DNA of 64,000 nt, from NCBI GenBank assembly GCA_963734625.1, contig CAVTHW010000020.1, forward strand, positions 383,750-447,749, given 5' to 3'. The notes beneath the pieces were generated by a model. That model saw nothing but the letters and a program-made list of their open reading frames with translations, made no database searches and was not told the origin of the DNA. Position numbers and translations under genes: made by a program. This document shows positions 52,724-61,072 of this stretch, piece by piece. Source of the DNA: CAVTHW01 sp963734625 (lineage in GTDB: Bacteria; Acidobacteriota; Terriglobia; Bryobacterales; Bryobacteraceae). The first letter of the stretch is position 1. Every line of letters starts with the position of its first letter.

Positions 52724-54310
52724 ATGGCGGAACAAGACTTCTCAAGAAGGCATTTCTTCTTCGGCAGCCTGCTGGCGGGCGCGATCCCAGCGGCGGGTTT
52801 CGGAAGCGTGGCCTCGTTGACGCACTTGGGTTACAGGTCGCCCAACGAGAAACTGAACATCGCAACCATCGGCGCGGGCGGCCAGGCGGGATCGGGAATC
52901 AGCGGGCTCACTCGCCTCGGTGAGAACATCGTGGCGCTGTGCGACCCCGACGCCATGCGCGCCGCGGCGAACTTCGCCAAGTTTGACAAGGTGCCCAAGT
53001 ACACCGACTTCCGGAAGATGCTGGACGCGGAGCAGAAGAACATCGACGCCGTGCTCATAGCCACTCCGGACTTCATGCACGGCACCCAGGCCATGTGGTC
53101 GATGGAGCGCGGAAAACACGTCTACGTGCAAAAGCCGATGACCCGCACGGTTTGGGAGGCGCGCCAATTGAAGGCGGCGGCCCTCAAATACAAGGTCGCC
53201 ACCCAGATGGGCAACCAGGGCTATTGCCAGGAGGGGACCCGCGTCGCCGCCGAGATGGTCTGGTCCGGCGCCGTTGGAAACGTCACCGAGTGCCACTGCT
53301 GGACCAACCGGCCCGTATGGCCGCAGGGCTTCTCCGTGGTGCCCGATGAACAGGCGACCCCGTCTTTCATGGACTGGGACAGTTGGATCGGCATCTCCGA
53401 GATGCGGCGTTACAGCCCGGCGTATGCACCGTTCAGTTGGCGCGGCTTCTATGACTTCGGTTGTGGGGCCCTGGGCGACATGGCCTGCCACGTCCTGGGG
53501 GCTCCCAACATGGCGCTCCTATCTGGCTCCGCGCCGGTCAGCGTGGAATGCATAAAGCAGGAGGGAAAGAACTCCCTTACCTTCCCCACGAAGTCGGTTA
53601 TCCGTTTCGACTTCCCCGCCCGGGGCGGCATGCCGCCGCTGAAACTCTTCTGGTATGACGGTGCGAAAGGACTGCCGGAAGAGGCGTGGCCGGCGGCGAT
53701 TCCGCGCGACGTGAAGTTGGGAAACCCGGCCCGTGGCGCGATCACCGCGGACATGCTTGGCCGAAACGCGCAAGGCGCGGCGCCCGGCAGGGGTGCCTTT
53801 GGCGCTCCTCCGGCAGCCGGCGCCGCCAGAGCGGGTGCGCCTGCCGCGCCGGCCGCCGCCAGGGCTGGTGCTGCTCCCGCCGGCGCTGCCAGGAGCCCGG
53901 ATGCCGCCTACAGCGCCGCCCTCAACGCACGAACCAAAGAATGGAGCACTCCAGCCGACAGCGGAGTCCTGTGGGTGGGCGATAAGGGTTACATGACCAC
54001 TGGCGAGTACGGAGGAGGGCCGCGTCTGGTCCCGGACGAGAAGATGAAGGACTACCAGGCGCCGCCCCAAGTCCTGGTCCGGCATCCGGAGACCTACAGC
54101 GACTGGGTGCGAGCCTGCAAGGGCGGTGATCCGGCGGCCTCGAACTTTGAAGTCGCCGCGCCTTTCACCGAGTGGATCGTGATGGGCTGCATCGCTCTGC
54201 GCGTCGAAGGCAAGCTGAATTGGGACGCCGCCAAGATGACCTTCACCAACAGCAGGGCGGCCAACGAGTTCCTGAAGCCCACGTTCCGCAAGGGCTGGTC
54301 GTTCACCTAG
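52724..54310 (+). CDS. Gfo/Idh/MocA oxidoreductase with TAT signal and Ala/Pro/Gly-rich loop
   Basis: 528 residues. TAT signal SRRHFFFGSLLAGAIPAAG at 7-25 exports it folded with its cofactor. Rossmann start LNIATIGAGGQAGSGISGL binds NAD(P); DAVLIATPDFMHGTQAMWSM and GKHVYVQKPMTRTVWEAR are typical of the family. Between about residues 345 and 395 lies a low-complexity loop (PGRGAFGAPPAAGAARAGA, APAAARAGAAPAGAAR) that separates two parts of the C-terminal domain; similar GRGG/APA loops interrupt the GH78 enzyme here. Probable substrate: a sugar or sugar acid. Convergent with nikR, 8-base overlap. Confidence 0.88.
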   Translation: MAEQDFSRRHFFFGSLLAGAIPAAGFGSVASLTHLGYRSPNEKLNIATIGAGGQAGSGISGLTRLGENIVALCDPDAMRAAANFAKFDKVPKYTDFRKMLDAEQKNIDAVLIATPDFMHGTQAMWSMERGKHVYVQKPMTRTVWEARQLKAAALKYKVATQMGNQGYCQEGTRVAAEMVWSGAVGNVTECHCWTNRPVWPQGFSVVPDEQATPSFMDWDSWIGISEMRRYSPAYAPFSWRGFYDFGCGALGDMACHVLGAPNMALLSGSAPVSVECIKQEGKNSLTFPTKSVIRFDFPARGGMPPLKLFWYDGAKGLPEEAWPAAIPRDVKLGNPARGAITADMLGRNAQGAAPGRGAFGAPPAAGAARAGAPAAPAAARAGAAPAGAARSPDAAYSAALNARTKEWSTPADSGVLWVGDKGYMTTGEYGGGPRLVPDEKMKDYQAPPQVLVRHPETYSDWVRACKGGDPAASNFEVAAPFTEWIVMGCIALRVEGKLNWDAAKMTFTNSRAANEFLKPTFRKGWSFT

Positions 54311-54755
54311 GTTTCGGTGGTGAAGGTCCGGGTGGCGCCTCGGCGGCTGCCGTTATGGCTAACTGTGCCTGCTGAACGCCCTTGATGCTGCCGATCAGAT
54401 TCGCGAAACGCTGCACTTCCGCGGACGGACCGCGCAGGGCGAGCGCCTCCATGCAGCGGTCGTGGTCGAGATGAACGTGCAGCGTCGACAGGATCAGCCG
54501 GCTGTGATCGTGCTGTAAGTCGGTCATCTTCTCTTCCAGCAGCCGTACGTGATGGTCATAGACCAGGGTCAGCGTGCCGACCACGCGGCCGCCGGGCTTG
54601 GACGCCGAGGTTTCCCGCACCAGTTCGGCGCGAATCAGGTCGCGAAACGCCTCCGAGCGGTTGGTGTAGCCGCGCTTTCCGATCAGATCGTCGAACTTGC
54701 TCAGAAGGTCCGTGGCGATTGCCACACCAATGCGGCTCAATTCAGACATCGGCAT
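54303..54755 (-). CDS. nikR: Nickel-responsive regulator NikR
   Basis: 150 residues from ATG 54755 (ATG 54749 also possible). Ribbon-helix-helix domain 6-45 (GVAIATDLLSKFDDLIGKRG, YTNRSEAFRDLIRAEL) and a C-terminal ACT-like domain with the nickel ligands: His in YDHHVRLL, HDHSRLILSTLHVHLDHDRC (HxH and Cys). It represses nickel uptake and tunes nickel enzymes, consistent with the hydrogenase at the left end. The last 35 residues are Ala/Pro-rich. Confidence 0.9.
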   Translation of the reverse strand: MPMSELSRIGVAIATDLLSKFDDLIGKRGYTNRSEAFRDLIRAELVRETSASKPGGRVVGTLTLVYDHHVRLLEEKMTDLQHDHSRLILSTLHVHLDHDRCMEALALRGPSAEVQRFANLIGSIKGVQQAQLAITAAAEAPPGPSPPKPR

Positions 54756-54791
54756 CTAACTTAGCACAAGTAGTGGACGCAGCCTGTCCAC

Positions 54792-55229
54792 ATTTCAGGC
54801 TGGGGCTCGGTTGTGGAGTGGACCGCCAGGTCCGCAATGCCGGCGGTCTCGACGGCAGTAGGAGAGGTTCTTCCAGTCGTTCGCGCTGTTTCTATTTGTT
54901 CTACCGCCGCCGTCTGCCGCAACATCGCTATCCTCCGCCGTCGTCGCCCTGGTCGTAGACGGCATCGCGTTCGGTCAGGACCCACTGAAGCATTACGAAT
55001 TGGGTGCGTTTGTGGTCATGCCCAACCACGTGAATCGACGGCGCGAAAGGCCAACCGGCTGCTGGGCCGGACGGGAGAAGCATTCTGGCAGCCGGCCGGA
55101 AGGCTATCCCTGGTCGAGCGCGGCCCCTTCGATCAGCATCCGCCGGCAGGACTGCCGCCGTGGCGGACTTGGCGGTCCACTCCACAACGGAACCCCCATC
55201 CCTGAAATCTAGAAACTCCAGACGCAAGC
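54792..55229 (+). mobile_element. RAYT/IS200-like transposase remnant with inverted ends (copy B)
   Basis: The left end (54792 on, CATTTCAGGCTGGGGCTCGG then TTGTGGAGTGGACCGCCAGG) reappears inverted at the right end (55141-55208), giving terminal inverted repeats of about 65 bases. Between them are Y1-transposase fragments: KHYELGAFVVMPNHV (the HUH-type motif, cut short as MPNHVNRR), ARKANRLLGRTGEAFWQ and GYPWSSA. The frame is broken and the catalytic His-x-His and Tyr regions are incomplete, so it cannot move by itself. The right end runs to 55229, directly before the ubiD stop. Confidence 0.75.
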
Positions 55230-55231
55230 TG

Positions 55232-56677
55232 TTACAGCCCGGCCTTCTTCCAGAGATCGTCCACCCGGCGCTTAATCTCGGCCGGCATCTCGATCACGTC
55301 CGGCCAAGGACGCACGAAACCTTCCTGCGGCCACTTGCGCGTGGCGTCGATGCCCATCTTCGATCCGAAGTCGGGCAGGCGGCTGGCGTGGTCCAGAGAA
55401 TCGACTGGTCCCATCACGAATTCGATGTCGCGCTGCGGGTCGATGTTGTTTAGCGCCTTCCATGCGACTTCGCGCGGGTCTTGAACGTCCACATCCTCGT
55501 CCACCACCACTATGCACTTGGAGAACATGGCCTGACCGAGGCCCCAAATGGCATGCATGACCTTGCGCGCGTGCAGCGGGTAGGATTTCCGGATCGACAC
55601 CAGAATCAGGTTGTGGAATACGCCTTCGGCGGGCATCGAAATATCCCGGACTTCCGGAAGCTGAAGGCGCATGAGCGGCAGGAAGATGCGCTCGATGGCA
55701 CGGCCCATGTAGTAGTCCTCCATGGGTGGAGGCCCCACGATGGTGGCCGCGTAGATCGGATCCTTCCTCTGGGTGATGCAGGTCACGTGGAACACCGGGA
55801 ACTGATCTTCGAGAGAGTAGAAGCCGGTATGGTCGCCAAAGGGGCCTTCGGTGCGGAGTTCGCCCGCCTCGACGTAGCCTTCCAGGACGATCTCGGCGTT
55901 GGCGGGCACCTCCAGGTCCGACGTCTCGCAGCGGATCATTTCCACCGGCCGCCAGCGGAGGAAGCCGGCCATCATCATCTCGTCGATGTCCGGAGGAAGG
56001 GGCAGGATCGCCGAATACATGCTAGCCGGGTCGGAGCCGATGGCGACAGCTACGTCCATGCGCTTCGAGCCGCTGGCCTGCATGCGGCGATAGTGCTCGG
56101 CGCCCTGCTTGTGGGTTTGCCAGTGCATGCCGGTCGAGCGCTCGTCGAAGACCTGCATGCGGTACATGCCGCAGTTCCGCTTGCCGGTCTCGGGATTCTT
56201 AGTGAAGACCAGCGGCAGGGTGATGAAGCGCCCGCCGTCCTGGGGCCAGCACTTCAGGATCGGGTAGTCCAGCAGACTGAAGCCGTCGTGCCGGATCACT
56301 TCCTTGCAGGGCGCGCTCGAAACGGTCTTAGGGAAGAACGATCCCATCTCGGCCAGCTTGGGCAGCATCTTGAGCTTGTCCACCAAACCTTCCGGCGCGC
56401 GCATCTCCAGGTACGAAGAAATGCGCCCGGCGATTACCTCGATGGAGGGAACCTCCAGGGCGATCTCCATCTTCCTGGCGCTGGCGAAGCCGTTGATGAA
56501 CACCGGCACGCGCGAGCCCTTAGCCTTTTCGAACAGCAGCGCAGGCCCTCCGCGCTTGACCGCCCGGTCGGCGAACTCGGTGATTTCCAGGACCGGGTCC
56601 ACCTCGAAGGTGATCCGCTTCAGCTCGCCGCGCTTCTCCAGGGCGGCGATGAACTCGCGCAGGTCGGAATAGGCCAT
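55232..56677 (-). CDS. ubiD: UbiD-family decarboxylase
   Basis: 481 residues. SDLREFIAALEKRGELKRI, RGGPALLFEKAKGSRVPVFI, SMYSAILPLPPDIDEMMMAG and TEGPFGDHTGFYSLEDQFP (the EGPFGDHTG motif with the active-site Glu) identify the UbiD family. It removes a carboxyl group from an aromatic or unsaturated acid using the prenylated flavin made by UbiX (36.7 kb). Length and sequence fit the ubiquinone/menaquinone-pathway subgroup. Divergent from fabG; the right end of an IS remnant touches its stop. Confidence 0.9.
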   Translation of the reverse strand: MAYSDLREFIAALEKRGELKRITFEVDPVLEITEFADRAVKRGGPALLFEKAKGSRVPVFINGFASARKMEIALEVPSIEVIAGRISSYLEMRAPEGLVDKLKMLPKLAEMGSFFPKTVSSAPCKEVIRHDGFSLLDYPILKCWPQDGGRFITLPLVFTKNPETGKRNCGMYRMQVFDERSTGMHWQTHKQGAEHYRRMQASGSKRMDVAVAIGSDPASMYSAILPLPPDIDEMMMAGFLRWRPVEMIRCETSDLEVPANAEIVLEGYVEAGELRTEGPFGDHTGFYSLEDQFPVFHVTCITQRKDPIYAATIVGPPPMEDYYMGRAIERIFLPLMRLQLPEVRDISMPAEGVFHNLILVSIRKSYPLHARKVMHAIWGLGQAMFSKCIVVVDEDVDVQDPREVAWKALNNIDPQRDIEFVMGPVDSLDHASRLPDFGSKMGIDATRKWPQEGFVRPWPDVIEMPAEIKRRVDDLWKKAGL

Positions 56678-56733
56678 GTGAGGACTCCCTTTCTACTATG
56701 ATTGAGATTCAAGGCAAATTCCAAGGAGAATTC

Positions 56734-57468
56734 ATGGCTAATCGCGTTGCGTTCGTCACCGGCGCCAGCCGCGGTATCGGCAAATCCATTGCACTGAGGC
56801 TGTGCCGCTCGGGCTTTCAGATCGTAGTCGCCTCGCCGGAGCTGGAGAACAACGAGCTTGTCGCTGGCCAGATCCGCGACGCCGGGGGCACGGCCAGCAC
56901 GCTGGATTTCAATGTCGCTTCTCTCGACAGCATCAAACAGGGCGTCGCGGCGGCGCTGAAGGAGTTCGGCAAGATCGATGTGCTGGTCAACAACGCCGGC
57001 ATCACCCGCGACGGCCTGGCCATGCGCATGAAGCCCGAAGACTGGCGTCTGGTCCTCGATGTCAATCTGAACGGGGCCTTCTTCACCACCCAGCAGATCC
57101 TGCCGGGAATGCTGCGTGAACGCTGGGGCCGCATTATCAACATCGCCTCCGTGGTAGGGCAGTCCGGCAATCCCGGCCAGGCCAACTACGTGACCTCCAA
57201 GGCCGGCATTATCGGACTGACGAAAGCTCTGGCTCAGGAGGTCGGAAGCCGCAACATTACAGTCAACGCCGTGGCGCCGGGCTTCATCGAGACCGACATG
57301 ACGGCGAAGCTCCCGCAGGAGGTCAGGGACCGGATGCTGGCGACTGTCTCCTTAAGGCGGCCGGGCCAGCCCGAAGACGTGGCCAATGCGGTGAACTTCC
57401 TGGCCAGCGACGACGCCGCCTACATCACCGGGCACGTGGTCAACGTCAACGGCGGGATGTACATGTAG
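56734..57468 (+). CDS. fabG: 3-oxoacyl-ACP reductase FabG
   Basis: 244 residues from ATG 56734, which follows GGAG at 56724; the longer frame from 56698 is leader. VAFVTGASRGIGKSIALRL binds NADPH, NNAGITRDGLAMRMK and the catalytic Ser/Tyr/Lys (NIASVVGQSG, NYVTSKAG) follow, and FLASDDAAYITGHVVNVNGG ends the domain. It reduces 3-oxoacyl-ACP in fatty-acid elongation. Its stop codon lies inside a perfect palindrome shared with the convergent gene. Confidence 0.93.
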   Translation: MANRVAFVTGASRGIGKSIALRLCRSGFQIVVASPELENNELVAGQIRDAGGTASTLDFNVASLDSIKQGVAAALKEFGKIDVLVNNAGITRDGLAMRMKPEDWRLVLDVNLNGAFFTTQQILPGMLRERWGRIINIASVVGQSGNPGQANYVTSKAGIIGLTKALAQEVGSRNITVNAVAPGFIETDMTAKLPQEVRDRMLATVSLRRPGQPEDVANAVNFLASDDAAYITGHVVNVNGGMYM

Positions 57469-57495
57469 GGGCACGCCGGCGGCGTGCCCCTACAT
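57463..57495. terminator. Perfect palindrome holding the stop codons of both convergent genes
   Basis: ATGTAGGGGCACGCC (57463-57477), loop GGC, and the exact complement (57481-57495): a 15-bp perfect stem. The TAG stop of fabG (57466-57468) lies in the left arm, and the TAG stop of the opposing gene (57490-57492) in the right arm at the mirror position. There is no clear T run on either side. It probably serves both transcripts as a terminator or stabilising end. Confidence 0.75.
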
Positions 57496-58878
57496 GCTGA
57501 GGCGCTGAATCGCGGCAAGCGTTTGCGCGAGCACCGCTTGCGGATCGGGGCGGTCGACGCGAATCACTTCCTTTGGCCCGGGGCCCGTGGGACGCCAGCG
57601 GTCGAAGGCCCGCTGTGAAGCGAATCCGGCGAAGACCGTCACCAGCGGCGTTCCGAGCACCGCGGCGGCGTGCTGGCCCGCTGAATCATAGCCCACATAC
57701 AGACTGGCGCGAGCGATGATGGAGGCCAGCGCGGCGAAGGAACCGCGCCAGGTGCGGATCCGGGACTGGGGTGCGCCGGAACGGGCAATGGCGGCCAGCA
57801 CTCGGGCTTCTTCCTCCTCGCCCGATCCAAGGTCCACTACCAGGCGCGCGTCGGTTTGCGAGAGAGCCCGCAGCAACTCTTCCTCGAATGGGTCGGGCAG
57901 ACGCTTGGAGAGGTTCTCCCCAACGCCCAGGTTGAGGGTGATGAACGGCCCTTCGCCGATGTCCACCGACTCGGCCGGCGCGATGTAGGGAGCCGCGTCC
58001 GGCGTCTCGAAGACTTCCGCCGCCCAGCGCTGGGCCAGAGTGGTCAGCGAATCCTGGGTTTCAGCGCCGTAACGGAGGCTGTCGAAGTAGAAGTAGTTCT
58101 CCTCCGGACACACCGGCAGCAGGCCGAGCTGGGTGAGCCGGGAGTCCGGGTCGATCACGATGCTTTCGGGCGCAGAGAAAGAGGCCGCCAGTTCCGGCCA
58201 TATCGACAGCCGCTCTCTCAGCGAACCCCCGCGGCCGTAAGAGATTGGCAGCCAACGAATTCCAGGGTCGGCAGCGAAGAGTTGCCAGCTCTTCTCCGCA
58301 CCCGCCAGAATGATGTCGGCGCCGGGGAAACGGCGCTTGGCGGCGTCGAGCATGACGCTGGTGACGGCGACATCGGCGCCCAAGGTCACTCGGGACAGCA
58401 CGAATACCCGGTGAACGCGGGCACTGTCGCCCCGGAAAGCGCGCACGACGCAGGCGCGCTTGTGCCACGCCATCAACGCCTCCGGTGTATAGGCAGGATT
58501 CGCCAGGGCCACGGCCTGGGAGAAGATTTCCAGGTAGTCGTCCGCAAGACTTGGCTCGAAGCGGTCGGCCAGGCCCTCGGCCAGGATGCCAAACAGGGCC
58601 ACGCTTGCCCAGCGGGCGCGGGCCGGGTCGGCATCCAGGGCGGCGTCCAGCAGTCGCCGGAGAGCGGCGTCAGACCAGGGCCGGCCTTCGAGGCAGGCCC
58701 ACAGGATCTCCTGCGCAACCGGATGACAACTTTCGAGGTTCAGTGGAGGTGTAATCTTCAGATTGTACTGTGGAATCGCGGGCGTGCTTGTGGGGCAGCC
58801 ATTTCTGGCTGCCGCCGGGCTTCGGCCCGGCGTCTCAAAAGCCGGCGGCTGGCTGAAAGCCTGACCCCACGTGGGCAC
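57490..58878 (-). CDS. GT9 (heptosyltransferase)-like protein with repeat-derived N-terminus
   Basis: Up to 462 residues. The C-terminal half fits the heptosyltransferase-like GT-B fold: AKRRFPGADIILAGAEKSWQ, ITLNLGVGENLSKRLPDPFE, ARLVVDLGSGEEEEARVLAA, IIARASLYVGYDSAGQHAAA, GTPLVTVFAGFASQRAFDRW. The N-terminal part is a helical domain (LLDAALDADPARARWASVAL). The only conventional start in reach is GTG 58878, whose first 35 or so codons are the triple-hairpin repeat; nothing else upstream of the helical domain offers ATG/GTG/TTG. Either the repeat created the start or the natural start has been lost. Confidence 0.75.
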   Translation of the reverse strand: MPTWGQAFSQPPAFETPGRSPAAARNGCPTSTPAIPQYNLKITPPLNLESCHPVAQEILWACLEGRPWSDAALRRLLDAALDADPARARWASVALFGILAEGLADRFEPSLADDYLEIFSQAVALANPAYTPEALMAWHKRACVVRAFRGDSARVHRVFVLSRVTLGADVAVTSVMLDAAKRRFPGADIILAGAEKSWQLFAADPGIRWLPISYGRGGSLRERLSIWPELAASFSAPESIVIDPDSRLTQLGLLPVCPEENYFYFDSLRYGAETQDSLTTLAQRWAAEVFETPDAAPYIAPAESVDIGEGPFITLNLGVGENLSKRLPDPFEEELLRALSQTDARLVVDLGSGEEEEARVLAAIARSGAPQSRIRTWRGSFAALASIIARASLYVGYDSAGQHAAAVLGTPLVTVFAGFASQRAFDRWRPTGPGPKEVIRVDRPDPQAVLAQTLAAIQRLSM

Positions 58879-59133
58879 TCTGTCCTTGCTGCTGAATCAC
58901 GCTGGCGTCCACTCTTGTGTTGCACGCTCAATGCCAGTTGGGTGTGCCACATAGAAGTGGAATCGCGGGCGTGCTTGTGGGGCAGCCATTTCTGGCTGCC
59001 GCCGGGCTTCGGCCCGGCGTCTGGCGACAGCCCGAAGAAACGCCGGCTCAAAAGCCGGCGGCTGGCTGAAAGCCAGACCCCACGTGGGCACTCTGGCTTT
59101 GCCGCTGAATCACGCTGGCGGCCACTTTTGTGT
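58770..59133. repeat. Direct repeat carrying three hairpins
   Basis: Copies 58770-58920 and 58957-59133 are nearly identical; the first lacks 26 bases (present as GGCGACAGCCCGAAGAAACG-like in the second). Each has GGCAGCCA-TTTC-TGGCTGCC, GCCGGGC-TTCG-GCCCGGC with a UUCG-type loop, and AGCCGGCGGCT. The first copy supplies the N-terminus of the GT9-like gene. The second is followed by the small membrane gene. Confidence 0.85.
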
Positions 59134-59144
59134 CGCCCACCCGC

Positions 59145-59285
59145 CTAGGCGCTGCTGGGGCCGATCACAATCATCAGGCGCCTGAACGCCTTCTCGCGTT
59201 TCTGGCGCTTCCGGCGGGCGTGTTCCAGAGGCAACAGGACTGCCACAGCCAAGCCAAATCCGACAAGCAAGTGGATTATCGTCAC
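59145..59285 (-). CDS. 46-residue membrane micropeptide
   Basis: GTG 59285 follows AGGGGAGGATCGCG with ideal spacing. The product is one hydrophobic helix (TIIHLLVGFGLAVAVLLPL) and a strongly basic tail (HARRKRQKREKAFRRLMIV). No family is recognised. It lies about 100 bases after an intrinsic terminator on the same strand, so it could be an attenuated gene. The leader between them shows no known riboswitch class. Confidence 0.55.
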   Translation of the reverse strand: MTIIHLLVGFGLAVAVLLPLEHARRKRQKREKAFRRLMIVIGPSSA

Positions 59286-59389
59286 CGCGATCCTCCCCTG
59301 ACGGTTTCGTCGGCGGGTTACGCACCGGTCATTTTCCCTGGACCGAAGCCCCCCAATGATAGGTGCGGGACACATGGGACTGTTCTCGC

Positions 59390-59432
59390 AAAAAAAAGGC
59401 CTGGCGCTTTCGGCGATCGGAAGCGTCAGGCC
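59390..59432 (-). terminator. Intrinsic terminator, leftward
   Basis: On the minus strand a 15-bp GC-rich stem (two mismatches; arms 59418-59432 and 59398-59412, loop ATCGC) is followed directly by eight T (59390-59397). On the plus strand the same stem pairs without mismatch but the following bases are ATTTTC. No gene ends just upstream on the minus strand, so it could act as an attenuator for the micropeptide at 59285, or end an antisense or small RNA. Confidence 0.75.
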
Positions 59433-59531
59433 ATTTTCACCGGATCTCACCGGCAGGAGGAGTGAATATTAACCAATTGATTCCATATGAACTAACACTC
59501 TCAGACTAGCACCGTACACCAAATTCGAAAG

Positions 59532-59567
59532 CCTATCTTTCAGGCGTTTGATCCTATCTTTCGGGCG
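59532..59567. promoter_or_regulatory. Direct repeats, 21-bp period, upstream of the two-component operon
   Basis: CCTATCTTTCAGGCG (59532-59546) and CCTATCTTTCGGGCG (59553-59567) match in 14 of 15 bases with starts 21 bases apart, i.e. two DNA turns, as expected for a dimeric response regulator bound to one face. They lie about 85-120 bases before the histidine kinase start. The likely binder is the adjacent LuxR-type regulator, by position only. Confidence 0.55.
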
Positions 59568-59650
59568 GCTGCCCCGAAAGTAGCGCCAAATGCGGGGCTG
59601 GTCGGTTATGATTATGTTCTGATCGGCGGTCCGATCGCTACCGGATTTGT

Positions 59651-61072
59651 ATGCCGTTGCCCAGTATCCCGATTGTCTCCGCGCAGCCTGAACGCCGGGC
59701 CGCTTGGGCCGCCACTATGGTCCTGGTGGCGACCATCGCCCTGGCCGATTTCCGCGGCCTCGGCCGGGGCATGCCGCTGGGCCCCTTGTACCTCTTCCCT
59801 ATTCTTATCGCGGCACTGCACCTGACGCGCAAGGAAACGGTTGGTGTGGCGCTGGTTTGCACTTTTTTGCGCCAGGCCCTGGGACCGTTCGCCTGGGATG
59901 CGGCCTCCGCCGTCTCCGGCCTCCTCGGCTTCGTGGCCTTCAGCGGCTGTGGCCTGTTCGCCGCTGAGCTGGTGGAGCGGCACCGGCGCCGGCTGGAACA
60001 GCAGCGCCAGTTCGACGAACAAGCCCAGTTGCGGCAGGACGCGGAGGAACAACTGCGCGTGCTGATCGAGACCAGTCCGGCCGCAATCCTAATTGTCAAC
60101 ATCGAAGACCGAATACTGCTGGCGAACGAGGCCGCCCGCCAGTTGCTGGGCTTCGGGCCGGAGTCGCTAACGGGAGAATCCATTGCGCGGTTTCTGCCGC
60201 CTTTGGTCAACGTGTCGCGGACGGAAAGCGGCGGCCGAATCCTTCGGACAACGCTGGAGTGCAAGGGCCGCCGCAAGAGCGGGGAGGTCTTCCCGGCGCA
60301 CGTGTGGTTGTCAACCTACACGACGGTCTCGGGGCCGAAGCTGGCCGCGATCGTGCTGGACACCTCGGAGGAACTCCGCGATCGTGAGGCGCTGGGCTTC
60401 GACCAGATCATGAAGAGCTCCCGCATCCTGGTGCGCGCGGTCTCGCACGAGATCCGCAACATTTGCGCCGGCATCGCGGTGGTGCACGCCAACTTGCGCC
60501 GGGTGCCGGGAATCGAAGCGAGCGAGGACTTCAAGGCGTTGGGGACGCTGGTGGAAGGGCTGGGAAAGCTGGTCGAGGGCGAGCTCCGCTCGGCTTCGCG
60601 GAAGACGGCCGCCAGCGTTGACCTGCATGAGGTATTGGAGGAGTTGCGGATAATCATGGAGCCCTCCTTCACCGACGAGGGGGCGGTGTTGAAGCTGGCC
60701 ATCCCGGAGGATCTGCCGCGAGTGGCGGCCGATCCCCTAGGCTTGCTCCACATCTTCATGAACCTGGCAGCTAACAGCCAGCGAGCTCTGCGTCAGACCG
60801 AGCGGAAGGAATTGGAGATCACCGCATCCATCGAGGGGGACAAAGTAGTGGTGCGTTTTGTGGATTCGGGTTCCGGCGTTCAGAATCCGGAGCGGCTGTT
60901 TCAACCCTTCCGGAACACCTCCAGCGGCGTGGGGATCGGCTTATATCTGTCACGGGCGTTGGCCCGTTCTTTCGCCGGAGACCTGCTGTTTGAAGCCCGG
61001 CCCCTTGGGTCCTGTTTCGCGGTTCAACTGCCGGCCGCCTTTCAGGAGGTAGTGGGCGCGGCCAGAGCATGA
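59651..61072 (+). CDS. PAS-containing membrane histidine kinase
   Basis: 473 residues. N-terminal region with three to four membrane helices (AATMVLVATIALADF, PLYLFPILIAALHL, VSGLLGFVAFSGCGLFAA), a coiled-coil linker (HRRRLEQQRQFDEQAQLRQD), a PAS domain (LIETSPAAILIVNIEDRIL, about 137-245) and the kinase core: H-box AVSHEIRNICAGI (His266), N-box HIFMNLAANSQRAL, G-boxes FVDSGSGVQN and SGVGIGLYLSRA. The signal is unknown. It overlaps the response regulator gene by 4 bases. Confidence 0.9.
   Translation: MPLPSIPIVSAQPERRAAWAATMVLVATIALADFRGLGRGMPLGPLYLFPILIAALHLTRKETVGVALVCTFLRQALGPFAWDAASAVSGLLGFVAFSGCGLFAAELVERHRRRLEQQRQFDEQAQLRQDAEEQLRVLIETSPAAILIVNIEDRILLANEAARQLLGFGPESLTGESIARFLPPLVNVSRTESGGRILRTTLECKGRRKSGEVFPAHVWLSTYTTVSGPKLAAIVLDTSEELRDREALGFDQIMKSSRILVRAVSHEIRNICAGIAVVHANLRRVPGIEASEDFKALGTLVEGLGKLVEGELRSASRKTAASVDLHEVLEELRIIMEPSFTDEGAVLKLAIPEDLPRVAADPLGLLHIFMNLAANSQRALRQTERKELEITASIEGDKVVVRFVDSGSGVQNPERLFQPFRNTSSGVGIGLYLSRALARSFAGDLLFEARPLGSCFAVQLPAAFQEVVGAARA

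Noticed and set aside
59390..59600. A known riboswitch before the leftward terminator
   Set aside because: The leader does not show the conserved core of c-di-GMP, SAM, cobalamin, TPP or fluoride aptamers as far as can be judged by eye.
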